A stretch of 64,000 bases of DNA from Eucommia ulmoides (lineage: Eukaryota; Streptophyta; Magnoliopsida; Garryales; Eucommiaceae), in assembly GCA_016647705.1 (NCBI GenBank), contig CM028326.1:26908901-26972900 (forward strand), read 5' to 3'. The notes beneath the pieces are model-generated. The model worked only from the letters and a program-made list of their open reading frames with translations. It was not told the DNA's origin and made no database searches. This document shows, in pieces, positions 38,046-49,760 of this stretch. Numbering within the stretch: the stretch's first letter is position 1; each line of letters starts with the position of its first letter. The position numbers were made by a program, and so were the translations under genes.

Positions 38046-38397
38046 CATAATTTCTACATAAAAGATTACATTTGTACTAATTATGGTGTAAGTGAATGAT
38101 CGTACAATTAAATAAGTAGAATACAAATTGAATCAATATAAATATGAGAGACTAAATTGTTAAAAGTTAATCTATTGAAATATTATTAAATTTATTACAT
38201 TTCGATACCAAAATATAATATTTAATTTGTAAATTGAAGCATTTAGTTGGACGATTGAACTATTAGAGTAAAAATTGATGTAATATTATCGATTGCAGAA
38301 ATATTAGGGGTTAATTTGTAAAAATATAAGTTATGCAATTGTTATTAGATTTATTAAGTCTTTATATCAATATTGAACAATTAAATTTGTTGGTGTC

Positions 38398-39105
38398 GAA
38401 AAATGGCAAGCACCCATAGTATGGTCCGAAAAGGTACGGTACGCATGATGTAGGTGAAGAACTGGAGAATCTGAAACTTTTGACACTTTGGGGGTAGTTG
38501 CAATCCGATCCAAGCCCTTCAATCTGACCTGAGATCCTGTTCAGACTCTGAGATGAATTCCTCTCGGACTCTATCCTCATCTTCGGGCTGAGCTTTACTC
38601 CTACGCTCCAAGCACCTGCACACAGACTCACCGGGGTTGTGCCCGGTGAAGCCCCTTCAGTGTAAGAGTAAGAATCTAGGGAAAAGGGCTAAGAATGCTC
38701 TAGTGTGAGTAGAAAGTGTGTACCTTTGTCGTCATGGATGCCATGGAGTGTTTATAGGCTCTAGCTTCAATTAGCGCCGCAAAATTAGGGAAAAGAACTC
38801 GGTTTAATTAACCTAATTCGTCTGATAGCCAATGAGCCTGTGGATTAAGGTCCTAAGCACCTAGACTGGGATTTTAGGCCAATTTGCAGAAGTCCATGGG
38901 CTGACCCACTTGTAATGGAGAGTAGTAGCCCGTTTTTAGTCCCTCTGGATGGTTAGGAGGTAGAGAGGGTGTCGAAACAGCTTCAGAGGCTTCAAAACGG
39001 TTTTAAGAGACCCCAAATACGGAGGATCCAAACTGAGAGTGTTCGAACGCGTCAGCTCGACACGGCGACCTTCAAGACGGAACAGGGGAACCACATTTTG
39101 GAGAA
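38398..39105 (-). repeat. probable 3' LTR of the Tat-like element
   Basis: Starts TGTTGGTGTCGAAAAATGGCA next to the broken satellite, as an LTR terminus should. The inner boundary is not visible; it is placed before the 78-bp array. No second LTR is in the window for comparison, so the limits are uncertain. Confidence 0.45.
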
Positions 39106-39109
39106 TCCG

Positions 39110-39907
39110 AGCTGGGAATGCTCAGACTCGTCCGAGCTACAAGTGCTTAGACTCGCCAACTCGGCACACAACTCCAATCTTCATTGAGGATTTGTATCTT
39201 GAGCAATCCAAACTGAGAGATCTTGAGTTCGTCAGATTAGCAAGGTGATCATCAGCTCGGCTCGATCAAGGATGTCCTCTTATTCTGGTGGATCTAAGCT
39301 GCGAGTGTTCGGACTCGCCAGCTCGGAGGGTACCTTTAAATCCCTTTGGTAGTTCCCAAATTGAACACGTCCAAGCTGTAAGTGTTCGGACTCTCCAACT
39401 CGGAGGGTCTCTTGAAATTATCTTGAGGGTTCTTATATTGAGCAAACCCGAGCTGCGAGTGCCCAGACTTGCCAGATCGGAGGGTGTTCAGAAATTCTTT
39501 GAGGCCTCCAAACTTGAGCACATCCAAGCTGCGAGTGCTCGAACTCGCCAGCTCGACGGATATCTTCAAAAACCATAAGAGGCTTCCCAATTTAAGTACA
39601 TTTGAGCTGCGAGTGCTCGTACTTACCAGCTCGGAGGATATCTTCAAAATCCATCTAAGGCTTCCTAATTTGAGCACATCTGAGCTGTTAGTGCTCGGAT
39701 TCTCCAGCTTGGAGGTTATCTTCAAAAACCATCTAACGCTTCTCAATTTGAGCACATCCAAGCTACGAGTGCTCGGACTTGCCAGCTCGGAGAATATCTT
39801 CAAAAACCATCTTAGGCTTTCCAATTTGAGCACATCCGAGCTGTGAGTGCTTGGACTCGCCAGCTCAGATAATATCTTCAAAAACCATCTTAGGCTTTCC
39901 AATTTCA
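39110..39907 (-). repeat. 78-bp tandem array, left block
   Basis: Units built on TATCTTCAAAAACCATCTAAGG and GAGCACATCCGAGCTGCGAG. In the better half the TATCTTC marker falls at 39561, 39639, 39717, 39795 and 39873, exactly 78 bp apart; units further left are more diverged. Because 78 is a multiple of three, both strands stay open for long stretches (plus 39469-39846, minus 39336-39902), giving 26-residue repeats in each. The array was one block with 43846-44245 before the insertion at 39908. Confidence 0.88.
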
Positions 39908-42900
39908 GATAATATTTTGAAAGAAGCTTATCGTCGCGGTGGTGAAAATACAGAGAATAACTTATCCTTGCTGAACATCCACTGCCGCGGTGCGAGACCC
40001 ACTGACGCGGCGTTGGAGATGCAGGATGTCAACCTAATCCACCGCCTTCTTCACCGCCGAGGTGATTAGCCAACTGATCTATTCACTGCCGCGGCGGTTA
40101 ATCCTACTGCCATGGCGGTGGCCTCTACAGCAGATTAGATATTTTGCATATTTAAACTCTTTTCCTCTCCCTTCCTCTTACACTCCCCGGCCATTAGAGC
40201 CCTTAGGGCTTAGTTTATAGTAGAGAAAGAGTATGAGGAGTGTTCAAAACGGTTTTAGCTGCTAATCTTCGGATATTGGCTAAGTTCATCCGTTTTTCCT
40301 TTTATTTCTTAACTTCTATGTTTGTTTGAGCATGTTTAGCTCGATTTCAATGTTTATACGGTTATGACCACGAGTTAAACATAGATTATTTATGGGATTA
40401 ATATTATTTATAAAAACATAGTTTTGTTTGAGTTGTGTTTCTTTAGGATTATTCTTCGCTATTTTGATTGTGTGTGCCGTATTATTTGTTTGTTATACTT
40501 AGAATGATATTCGGAGAATAGGGGGTTTGACAAACCCCAGATTCGAACTAGGGTAAACAAACACCATGATTCAATAACCCGAGAAGGAGTTGGATTGTGG
40601 GCAATCAATGGCGTTGGGGCAAGACTCACGTAACCTAGGGTCATTAAGACGTTAAGGGGGACTTCTTCATTAATCCAAAGTCATGTATTCTCCCGTGACC
40701 TAAGGTCGTTAAGACGTTGAGGGGGATTTCTTCGTTGACACGAAGTCACGTTATATCCCTCGTCTTACACTCGGGGCGAGGACATTAAACCACATGCTTC
40801 TTGGGAGGCAACCCAATGTCAAATAAATTAAATTCATCACAGCCGAAATTATTCGGAGGCAAGATTCTCTCGCCTCCCAGGTATGTGTTCTAAACCCCCT
40901 TTGTCAGCATGCTTAAATTTCATATGTTAAGAATGATGATTAGGTTCACTGAGGACACTGTCCATTTTAAGTTCGGAGGTGATGTGTAGGATATTAGTAT
41001 GTTTTACTGTTTTCTTGTGTGCATGTTTGTTTAGGTTAGTTTGTGTTTGTTTGTGTTATTGTTGCATGCTGAGTTTTGCATTCATCTAGGCCGTTACCCG
41101 ATGATGATATTACCCCCTGATTGTTTTCGAAGTCAAGGGTAATACCCATGCATGTGTGTTTTGTGTGCTTGATAATGTTTTTTTGGTAAAAGTTATTATA
41201 GATCCTAATTTGCACGAGCACATAGACTCAATGTATAGTTATTCAATTAATTTGAGGATAATTATTGATTAGCCAAATTCATGATAATTTAAGGATTCTA
41301 GAACCTAATTGAGGGAAAACTTGAGGCGAGGTAGTTCAGGAGACGTGAACAATTCAATTTTGAACACATAAGCAAATACCCTAGCCAGCTGATCTTTTTC
41401 CAAACCTATATCGCTGAATTTAAAGGCACATTTGAGTGAATCAAATTAGCAGTTGAAAATGCTACTTGATGTGAGTGGTTAGGTTTAGGGCGAACTTCGG
41501 ATTGGTTCGGTATTCGAGTACTCAATTGTCATTTTTCTTTCGTTTTAACCACACCCGTGAAATCATGCTAATCGAATAATTTTGGGGGTGTGGTATGTTG
41601 GAATATATATATATATAATTTACGTTTCTTTTTTACAAGTGAGTACTACGTTCTTAAATGTTTGTTCAGGATTGTTTCTAATTTATCTATGGGGGTTCGA
41701 GAGTGAATGTGTCAAGCGTTGAGCCTTGGGTAACGTTAAGTTAACAATTTTAACCCATTTTCTATTCCAAATTACCCTTGGCCAAATATTCTATAACCGA
41801 ACCAAGTCCTTCTGATCTCTATGTACTTTCAAGCCTACATTAGTAGAGAATGGACCCCAATCAGGCGTATGGAAATCCTAGTCCTACACGGTCTAAGTCA
41901 GTATTTCGTTGGGGGATAATCTAATCCAGTCGTTGTATAGTTATATTATTGAGTCTCGCACAAACACGTTTACAAGATCTAGAATGGCGTTCACCATTAT
42001 TGTATGTCGAAATTCTAGAACCACATGATATGTTTTACCGCCTGAATTCGATATGACTGGCGGTTGTTGAGGGAAAAATGACTAGGCCGCTAGAAGAATT
42101 TAAAACTCGCATGTCGTTATGTTTAGATTGTTTAGGCTGTTTGTTATTTCTTTTAGTTGTGTTTTTCATTTTCGTGTGTGTGTTTTGCTCGAGGACTAAC
42201 CAAATTTCAAGTTTGAGAGTATTTGATAGGTGTGATCTACCTACATGTTTCCAAATCGGTTTTATTAATTTTAGAGTAGTTTTTATATTTATTTTATTAC
42301 ATTTTAATTAGTTTTTATACTTTTTGTATAAATCAGGTGTGTAGGGCAAAAAGATAGGAAACTGAAGCAAAAACGATAAGATCGAACCAAAAATGATCGA
42401 AGAATGGTGGAAAAATGAGTAAGGCGGCAATATTCTAAAAGAAGCCCACCGCTGTGGTGTCCAGACTTCCAGCGCGGTGGTGAAAATGCAGAGAATGACT
42501 TATTCTTGCTGAACATCCACCGCCACGACGCTGGAGATGCAGGATGTCAACCTAATCCACCGCCTTCTTCACCGCCAAGGCGATCAGCCAACCGACCTAC
42601 TCACCACCGCGGCGATGGCCTCTGTAGTAGATTAGATATTTTTTTTAGATATTTTGCTTATTTAAATGCCTCACTTTTCTCTTTCTTCCTCTTGCACTCT
42701 CTCGCCATTAGAGCCCTTAGGGCTCAGTTTATAGTAGAGAAAGAGTATGGGGAGTGTTCAAACAAATCCAAAGGAGAAGATTACCACGTGGAGAAGGAGA
42801 ATTGATTGGTAGATGATTTTAGCGGCTAATCTTCGGATATCGGCTAAGTTCATCTGTTTTTACTTTTATTTTTTAACTTCTATGTTTGTTTGAGCATGTT

Positions 42901-43845
42901 TAGCTCGATTTCAATGTTTATACGGTTATGACCACGAGTTAAACGTGGATTATTTATGGGATTAATATTATTTATAAAAGCGTAGTTTTGTTTGAGTTGT
43001 GTTTCTTTAGTGATTACTCTTCGCTATTTTGATTGTTTGTGCCGTATTGTTTGTTTATCATGCTTAGAATGATATTTGAAGAATATGGGGTTTGACAAAC
43101 CCCAGATTCAGATTAGGGTAAACAAACGCCACAATTCAATAACCCGAGAGGGAGTTAGATTGTGGGCAATCGATGACGTTGGGGCAAGACTCACGTGACC
43201 TAGGGTCATTAAGACGTTGAGGGGGACTTATTCATTGACTCGAATTCATGTATTCCCCCATATTACACTCAGGAGAGGTGGTGATAGAGTTTTAGAAATG
43301 AGATTGTTGATAGGGTAAACACAACGCGACGATCCAATGACCCGGTCGGGAGTTGGATTGTGTGCAATCAATGACGTTGGGGCGAGACTCACGTAACCTA
43401 AGGTCGTTAATACATTGAGGGGGACTTCTTCGTTGACACAAAATCGCATTATATCCCTCGTCTTACACTCGGGAGAGGTGGCAGGGGAGTTTACGAACTG
43501 AGATTGTTAAATAGGTCGAACACCATTATTGTAAACTAAACGAAATCAAACACGTTTAAGTAAATAAAGTTAATCCCTAGATAATCCATCCCATAACCAT
43601 CTCGTATTAGTATAATTAGTATAGATTAAATTAGGTTATATTAGTATTAGTATTAATAAATTAAATTACAATTGTTTTTAGCCTAGATAAAGTTAGGTCA
43701 TGATAAACGCGGTACTCGATAATAACGACAACCAATCTCTGTGGATACGATACCCGATCTTAACGATCATACTATACTAAAAATTTGACCTCCTACACTT
43801 GCGAATAGTCAATACGCGAGCGCATAACAAACGCTTCGCCGTACA
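39908..43845 (+). mobile_element. non-autonomous gypsy LTR element (Athila-like family), copy a
   Basis: A 3' LTR from 42224 (TGATAGGTGTGATC) to about 43843 is preceded by GTTTGAGAGTATT. A 5' LTR remnant lies at 39908-40775, matching 42430-43490. The 5' LTR lacks its first 200 bp or so, and a deletion also removed its end with the primer site. The 1.45-kb interior (40776-42223) shares GAGGACATTAAA, CTTCTTGGGAGGCAACC and GCCTCCCAGGTAxGTGTTCTAAACC with the interior of the copy at 52064-56961. No gag or pol frame is present. It inserted into the 78-bp array. Confidence 0.8.
42224..43843 (+). repeat. 3' LTR of non-autonomous copy a
   Basis: Contains two tandem copies of a segment of about 190 bp (about 43080-43290 and 43310-43500). 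Each has CCCG-GGGAGTTxGATTGTG, GACGTTGGGGC-AGACTCACGT, GTTGAGGGGGACTT and TTACACTC-GG-GAGGTGG. The terminal bases are not certain because the right edge is diverged from the family. Confidence 0.75.
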
Positions 43846-44245
43846 GATATCTTCAAAAACCATCTGAGGTTTCCTAATTTGAGCAGGCTTGAGCTGCGAG
43901 TGCTCAGACTCGCCAACTCAGAGAATATCTTTAAAAACCATCTAAGACTTCCCAATTTGAGCATGTCTGAGCTACAAGTGATGGAACTCGCCAGGTCAGA
44001 GAATATCTTCAAAAACCATCTGTGGCTTCCCAATTTGAGCACATTCGAGCTGCGAGTGCTTGGACTCGCCAACTCGGAGGTTATCTTCAAAAACCATCTG
44101 AGGCTTTCTAATTTAAGCATATCCGAGCTGCGAGTGCTCGGACTTTCCAACTCGGATGATATCTTCAAAAACCATATGAGGTTTCCCAATTTGAGCACAT
44201 CCGAGCTACGAGTGCTCGGAGATCGTAGCTCGGACATTTCTTGAC
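43846..44245 (-). repeat. 78-bp tandem array, right block
   Basis: TATCTTC markers at 43849, 43926, 44004, 44082 and 44160 (spacing 77, 78, 78, 78), continuing the left block beyond the insertion. It ends at GATCGTAGCTCGGACATTTC near 44237, which has a relative at 47555-47572. Confidence 0.85.
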
Positions 44246-44829
44246 ACTTTAACATGCAGATGTGTCTCTTAACATGCGCGATCTCCATGACCAAATTTAT
44301 CTCCATCAGCTACCCCCTAATCCTGAGCGTCCATACGCAGAGATAGACAGTTGGGACTCAGAGCTCTCAGGCCGAAAAATTCGTGGCGGTTGTGTTTTGG
44401 GAAGCTTCGCTCATCACCAACATTTGGAAAATAGATGGCACACGCTTTGCTTAATGCCTATGAATGCGGCGTGTGGATGGCACGTGTGTCATCCTAGGCT
44501 TACTATGGAAGCCAAAAGGGTGACCGTCGGATGGATACAACATGGCACTAGGCACTAGGATTGAGGAAACGGTGATCATTGGTCTAGGCGACTCTTCGTA
44601 TGGGCACATCCCCTTTTATATATATATAAAAAAAAAAAAGGTCCTTGGATTCATTTAACACTTGCAAATTTTGAGAGCTCTGTCTTCTCCTAAGCTCTGG
44701 TATCTTTTTTCTCCTTTGACCGAACAAAAAGAATATCATTTTCTTCTTCTTCCCTTTCTTCCTCGGGTTCGACCTCTGGCTTAGAGTCCAGTTCTTTGGA
44801 GCGGACGTCCACAATCTCCTAGTCTCTTA

Positions 44830-47060
44830 GGCTTGAGCGTTGTTCCGCTCATGGTCAGTATCCACAAGACCAGAGGCGTAGTCTTGTCTATTCTGGTCGA
44901 TTTCATGATGGTGGTGAGCAGAGGCGATGAGAGCGGCGGAGCGTCCTCGTCCCGTGATCTCAGTGCTGGAGCTCCTCCTGGTACCATCACGGTAAGTGAG
45001 TTTTCCCAAGTCGTTACCTTATCCCGACTCTTTCGTGAAAACGAGGTGCACAACTCGGGGTCGAAGAAACTCTATGTTAAAGTCTCGATTATTCCCAGGC
45101 CCAATAATTGGGCGTGTTTGCTACCAACGGGTTATATGACCATCTATAAGCACCACTTGGAGATGGGTCTTCAATTCCCAATCCACTAGTAGGTTCGAGC
45201 CATCTATACGAAGTATAGTCTGTGTCTATCACAAATTTCTCCAAACGGTATGAGGGTCATCGTGGCGGCATACCTCATTTTTTGGGCCGAGTGGATCGAG
45301 CCAAGCATAGAGCTCTTCAAGGCTCTTTTCTACCCAAAGTTAGTTCCTTGAGGTGCTGGGTGGTGCTACATCTTATTCAGGCCAACCTTTCTGAAGGACC
45401 TAGACTCTTCTATTCACAACTAGAAGCCCAAGTTTTTCTATCTCGGAGGGAGAGATTGGCAATTCGGCCCGGACGATGAAGGGAAGTATCCCATTTGAAT
45501 GGAATGGGAAAACATCAGTAAGACTGTAGCCCCTCAGGGGTATTTCAGGTTCTCGAACTTTTCTCAATACTTGGGCTAATTTTCTTTACTTTTGCTTTTT
45601 GCATAAAGAAAGAGAGACCCAAGAAGTACAGGCCCGACCCGAAAAAGAAAATCATCAAGTAGAGGGACTGGGGATGGCCTTCAAGAAGGTGAAGACTCTG
45701 ATCAATTCCCACCTCTTCAATATTTTCTAGTACCTACCACTGGGCACTCTACCAATCCTCGAAATACCAGAAGACTCTGAGAATTGTAAGTTGTCTGGGC
45801 CCTGCTAATTCTTTGTACTTTGCGAATATCTACCTTGGCTCAACCGTGCAGCTCATCTTATGAAAAATTGGATGCTGCTGACCTGATCAACGAATTTCTA
45901 AACACTTTATTGAATGTTGCAGCTATAGACAAGGCGATGTCAGTTTAATGGCTGAGGGAGCACAAGAAGAAAGAGACATCTAAGGCGGCCAAGGTCGGCG
46001 GCTCTTCAAAAGTAGGAGGCTCCCAGGCTGGCATGGCAATACCGCTTACTCCACCACCATCCCACACCTAGAAAAATAGTAGCGCCCTATGACGCCAGCC
46101 CGGATCCATCCACCCACACTTCCAGGGGTAGTGATCAGGGACCCTTCGATATTAAGATCAGGGTCCCACGAATCTCTTTCTGAAAGCGGTGACATTTTTC
46201 CCTTCGACTTGTTTGGCAAGGAGAAGATGAAGGACAAGAAATTGATGGCCAACGAGGACATAGGGAACCTCATGCACTAGGCCCTATGTGACCAGATCTC
46301 TGTATAGACCCTACTTCCACATTCAATTTGAATTCCAATTCTTCAAAATTTTCTAAGTGTTATCATTTGTCCGATCTTTTGCAGGGCATGCTCTGGATGT
46401 CTATTGTGCTCGATAAACTGTTGGACAGTGCTATGGAGGAGTCCTAACTCTAGACCGAGCTAAACAAGGCCGTTGGAGAGGTGACCCGGCTAACCGACGA
46501 TCTCTAGCTCGCCCTTTAGGCACAAAATAGTCTTCAGGCTAGGTGCACCCTCGTCATGACTGAGCGGGATGATCTGGAAAGAGAGAAAGTCGAGCTTAAG
46601 TTTAGGGTGGAAGACTTGGAGAAGAAGATAAAGAATGAGGAGCTGGTGAGGGTAAAGGCGGTTCGCAAAGCTGAGAAGGAGGCCGCTGAAAAGTACTAGG
46701 CCAACAAAGAGTTTGAGGATCTGAAATATGAACTTGTTGCTGAGTATATGGACGACGGCCATAGGCAGTGCTTTACTACCTCCGACGTTATTTTCCCGAG
46801 ATAGGCTGCGAACAGGTGAGGATGGAGTTCCTTATTGAGGGCCAGCTAGCTGTGGAAAAGGTCGTCGGGGAGGTCCAACCAGAGTAGGCTCTGAGGGCTG
46901 AAGCGGATGAGGACGATGAAAAAGATGCCTAGGGAAAGGACGGAGATTACAATAATGACATCCACGCCGGCGTCGTAGACGTTGAGGGTGTCTCTAACGA
47001 AGAGTAGGTTCCGTCGATCCTAGGACGATCTCGGGGTAGCGCCAGATTCTCAGCCCAGCC
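44830..47060 (+). pseudogene. antisense extra ORF of the Tat-like element (putative plant gypsy-type transposon protein)
   Basis: Plus-strand coding remains opposite to pol. The open part at 44833-45189 ends PTGYMTIYKHHLEMGLQFPIH. In the next frame, from about 45190, SLCLSQISPNGMRVIVAAYLIFW, GAGWCYILFRPTFLKD and KPKFFYLGGRDWQFGPD follow. This pattern (hxxxLxxGhxhPhxP, then NxWR, then W-x-FFxV) is the one I know from the putative gypsy-type transposon domain (Pfam Transposase_28). Near 46550-46760 a charged, coiled-coil-like stretch follows (ERDDLEREKVELKFRVEDLEKK). It is broken by several stops. Extra antisense ORFs between pol and the 3' LTR are known in Tat-lineage elements; what the protein does is not known to me. 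Confidence 0.6.
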
Positions 47061-47389
47061 TTTTTTGATAACTTGACATTTTTTCTTCTTTATTTTTTTA
47101 TTTTTTTTTATTTTGAAGTAATCTTGCACTGACTTTGTGTAAACAAACATGAACCCCTCCAATGTAAGCCCTTTTTTTTTTTAACAGAACACACACAGAC
47201 TGACTTTTTTGGATAATTTATTGTGTTGAATATTTATTTTCTCTTCTCCCCCTTTTTAGGATAGAGTAGATAAGAAGATTTTCAAAACAATCAGAGCAGG
47301 TGTGCTCAAGAGCTTGTGGTCGGCCAATCTCCCACATTTGGCATTTCAAACGGCCCTTAATTTTCTTTCCAAAACTCTCAATCCGTGTT

Positions 47390-47580
47390 GAGTGTCCGGA
47401 GATGAGGGTTTTAATCTCTTCCCACTTTTGAATGTGTCCGAGATTAAGGTGATCAGGCTTTTTCTCATACTTGGAAAATCAAGAGGAATGAATGCTCTAA
47501 GGTTTTTCCATTTTGGTATGTCTGACCTATGGGTGCTGAAACGTCGTAGCTTGGACGTTTCTTCACACTTGGGAACTGTA
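47390..47580 (-). repeat. diverged relatives of the 78-bp units
   Basis: About two and a half units with CTTCCCACTTTTGAATGTGTCC, TTTTTCCATTTTGGTATGTCTG and CGTCGTAGCTTGGACGTTTCTTCACACTT. The last parallels the end of the array at 44230-44255, so array-like sequence flanks the antisense ORF on both sides. Confidence 0.55.
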
Positions 47581-47599
47581 CCCACACTCTGCCCCTAAG

Positions 47600-48030
47600 C
47601 CTGGAGCAGGAGTAGTGTCACTGCTCGTGTTACTGGCTAGAGAGTTGGTTCTAAGAGATAGTCTTTGTTCCTAGCGGGTTCTCTGTATTTTGGCTCATCC
47701 CTGAGCCTTTTCGGGTTATCTCAATATAATCCATAGGCCAGTAATATCCTCTTTAAGTCGCCTGACCCGTGGTCGGCTGTAAGAGGATATATATTGAGCC
47801 TTAGGCCCTCAGATCCAATCGATTCTGCCCTTTGTGGGTGACCTTGGTCTACCCCTGGGTTTGGACTGTCAACCTTTGGGGGGGGTCTGGTTGGCACTCT
47901 TGATGAGCCACGCCGGAGTGTTGCTTGGGTAGAATTGTCTATGGGCGAGAAGAATGTTGTTTCGTGGATAGCCATTTCATTGATATGAAAATTCGTTACA
48001 CTTAGTAGAAAAATTGAATGTTTACAAAAT
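47600..48030 (-). other. Tat-like element, region just downstream of pol
   Basis: No coding pattern recognised. A G-run at 47878-47886 appears as C-run on the element's own strand. This is the start of the element's long 3' untranslated region. Confidence 0.4.
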
Positions 48031-48033
48031 AAC

Positions 48034-49100
48034 CTAATCTCTATAGAAGTATTGATTGAGATGGTCGGCATTCCAAAGGTGTCGTAGTGGGACCCCTTCT
48101 TCAGTCTTGAGCTCGTATGTGCTCGGCCTTGTGATTCTTGTTACATAGTAAGGTCCTTCCCAATTGGGAGCTAATTTTCCAGTGTTTTGTTCTTTAGTTG
48201 CCAAGGTGACCTTTCTAATAATGAGGTCGCCTACTTCAAAATGTAAGGGACGTACCCTTCTGTCATAGTAACAAGTTGCATGTTGTTGATAAGTCGCTTG
48301 CTGTACTTCGACGTTTTCTCTTCGTTCTTTTAGCAAGTCTAGGTCAAGAGCTAACATGGCATCATTTTCTTCTTGGTTGTGATCCCTTCTAGTTGTTTTT
48401 AGGGTTGGCAATCCGATCTTGGCAAGAATCATTGACTCTGATCTGAACATCATTGTCAATTGTGTTTCTCTAGTTGGGGTTCGTGAGGTAGTGTAATATG
48501 CCTAGAGAATAGGGTAGAGATCGTCCACCTACCGACCTTTTGCTTTATTGAGTTCTATCTTCAAACCATGCAAGATTGTTCGGTTGGTGACCTCGACTTG
48601 TCCATTAGCCTGGGGATGGCTGGGTGACGCGAAATAAGTTCAAATTCCGAGTTCGACGCAAAATTCTGCAAATAGACCATTGTCGAATTGAGTGTCGTTG
48701 TCGAATATGATGGCCTTTGGAATTCCGAATTGTTATATCATTGATTTCCAGATGAAGTCCCAGATCTTTTCTTTTGTAATGCGTGCTAGGGGCTCTGCTT
48801 CGACCTATTTGATGAAGTGATCAATGGCGATGACCAAGAATTTTCTTTCGCCCGTGCCCTGGGAAAATGGGTCAAGCAGGTCGATTCTCCACTGAGCGAA
48901 TAGCCATGGACTTGTCATCGGGACCATATTTATCAGAGGCACATGAGGGTGGGGGCCAAATCTTTGGAACTTGTCCCATTTTTTTATAAATTCAATCATG
49001 TCCTCAAGCATCTTCGGCCAAAAGTACCCTTATAGAAGTAACTTGCTGGCAAGGGCTCTACTCTCTGAGTGGTTGCCACATATCCCCTCATGGACTTCTC
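48034..49100 (-). pseudogene. Tat-like integrase
   Basis: Minus strand, from 49011: FGPHPHVPLINMV and PWLFAQWRIDLLDPFSQGTG (core start), FLVIAIDHF; then, with stops, FGIPKAIIFDNDTQFDNG (second core Asp) and SPSHPQANGQVEVTNRTIL (core Glu) near 48600-48720. The C-terminal part at 48034-48459 is open: RVRPLHFEVGDLIIRKV, GKLAPNWEGPYYVTRI and LRHLWNADHLNQYF, the usual end of Tat/Athila-type integrases. At least three stops interrupt it. Confidence 0.88.
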
Positions 49101-49760
49101 TCATGACATAATCAGCTTCCTCTGGCCAAAGGCATTAGGAATAAGGGACCGAGAATGAGCGTTGGTATAGGACCTCTTCCAAGTACTGTCGTATCGATCC
49201 ATCCAGGTGGGCTGGTTGTTAAGTTCACAGATTGATGCCACCTTATCAGATATTGCTGTGCTCAGAGTATCTAGGTACTCGACAGGCACGCTTCGCTTCA
49301 GGGTCCCCTTATCCGCCAAAGCGAGGTTGGCTAAGGTATTGGCGTGTCTGTTCTCTTCTCGGGGTATCTGGGCCACTTGGATTTTTTCAAAGTCATTCAT
49401 TAGTGTCTTGACCCTCTCTAGGTATGCAATCATACTTGGGTCCTCAGCTAAGTATTCCCAGTTAACTTGATTGACGGTGAGCTGGGAGTCGTAGAAGACT
49501 ATCAGTGTTTTTGCATTAAAGTCTCGTGCTAAAAGAAGATAGGTGAGGAGGGCCTTGTACTCAGCCTCGTTGTTGGTTGTCCTGAACCCCAGTCTCAAGG
49601 CGTATTCGATCTCTTGTTTGTCAGGGGCCAGGAGGACCAGTCCCGCTCCATATGTTGTTAATATTGGATAATCCGTCAGTGAAAAGCTTTCATGCATCTG
49701 AATCGAAGTCTAGATTTGAGCTTGCCGAGGTTTCTATGGGCTTAGCTCCCAGGTCATTAA
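49101..49760 (-). pseudogene. Tat-like second RNase H domain
   Basis: The open frame 49101-49697 reads GAGLVLLAPDKQEIEYALRL, FRTTNNEAEYKALLTYLLLA, VFYDSQLTVNQVNWEYLAED and ARHANTLANLALA-like end (ENRHANTLANLAL). The catalytic Glu of NNEAEY and Asp of YDSQL are present. This domain, similar to the archaeal-type RNase H, is found in addition to the ordinary one in Tat-lineage elements, which supports the lineage call. Confidence 0.85.

Larger units (their letters stand above)
35941..38397. repeat. satellite of about 157-bp monomers with higher-order units
   Basis: The marker (A)TATTAGGGGCTAATTTGTAAA recurs at 35981, 36137, 36298, 36654, 36813, 36971, 37323, 37480, 37641, 37798, 38144 and 38303. 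Spacings are 156, 161, 356, 159, 158, 352, 157, 161, 157, 346 and 159. The three long spacings each contain a telomere-like island. The monomer types repeat in order (island, ATGAGGGACTAAA type, GATTGCAGAAATATTAGGGG type, AACAGTACT type), giving higher-order units starting near 36480, 37130 and 37965. The second has one extra monomer. The right edge is cut by the LTR at 38398. Confidence 0.85.

Noticed and set aside
39336-39902. 188-codon minus-strand frame as a repeat protein such as an LRR
   Set aside because: It follows the 78-bp tandem array, has an equally long frame on the other strand, and no true leucine-rich-repeat consensus.
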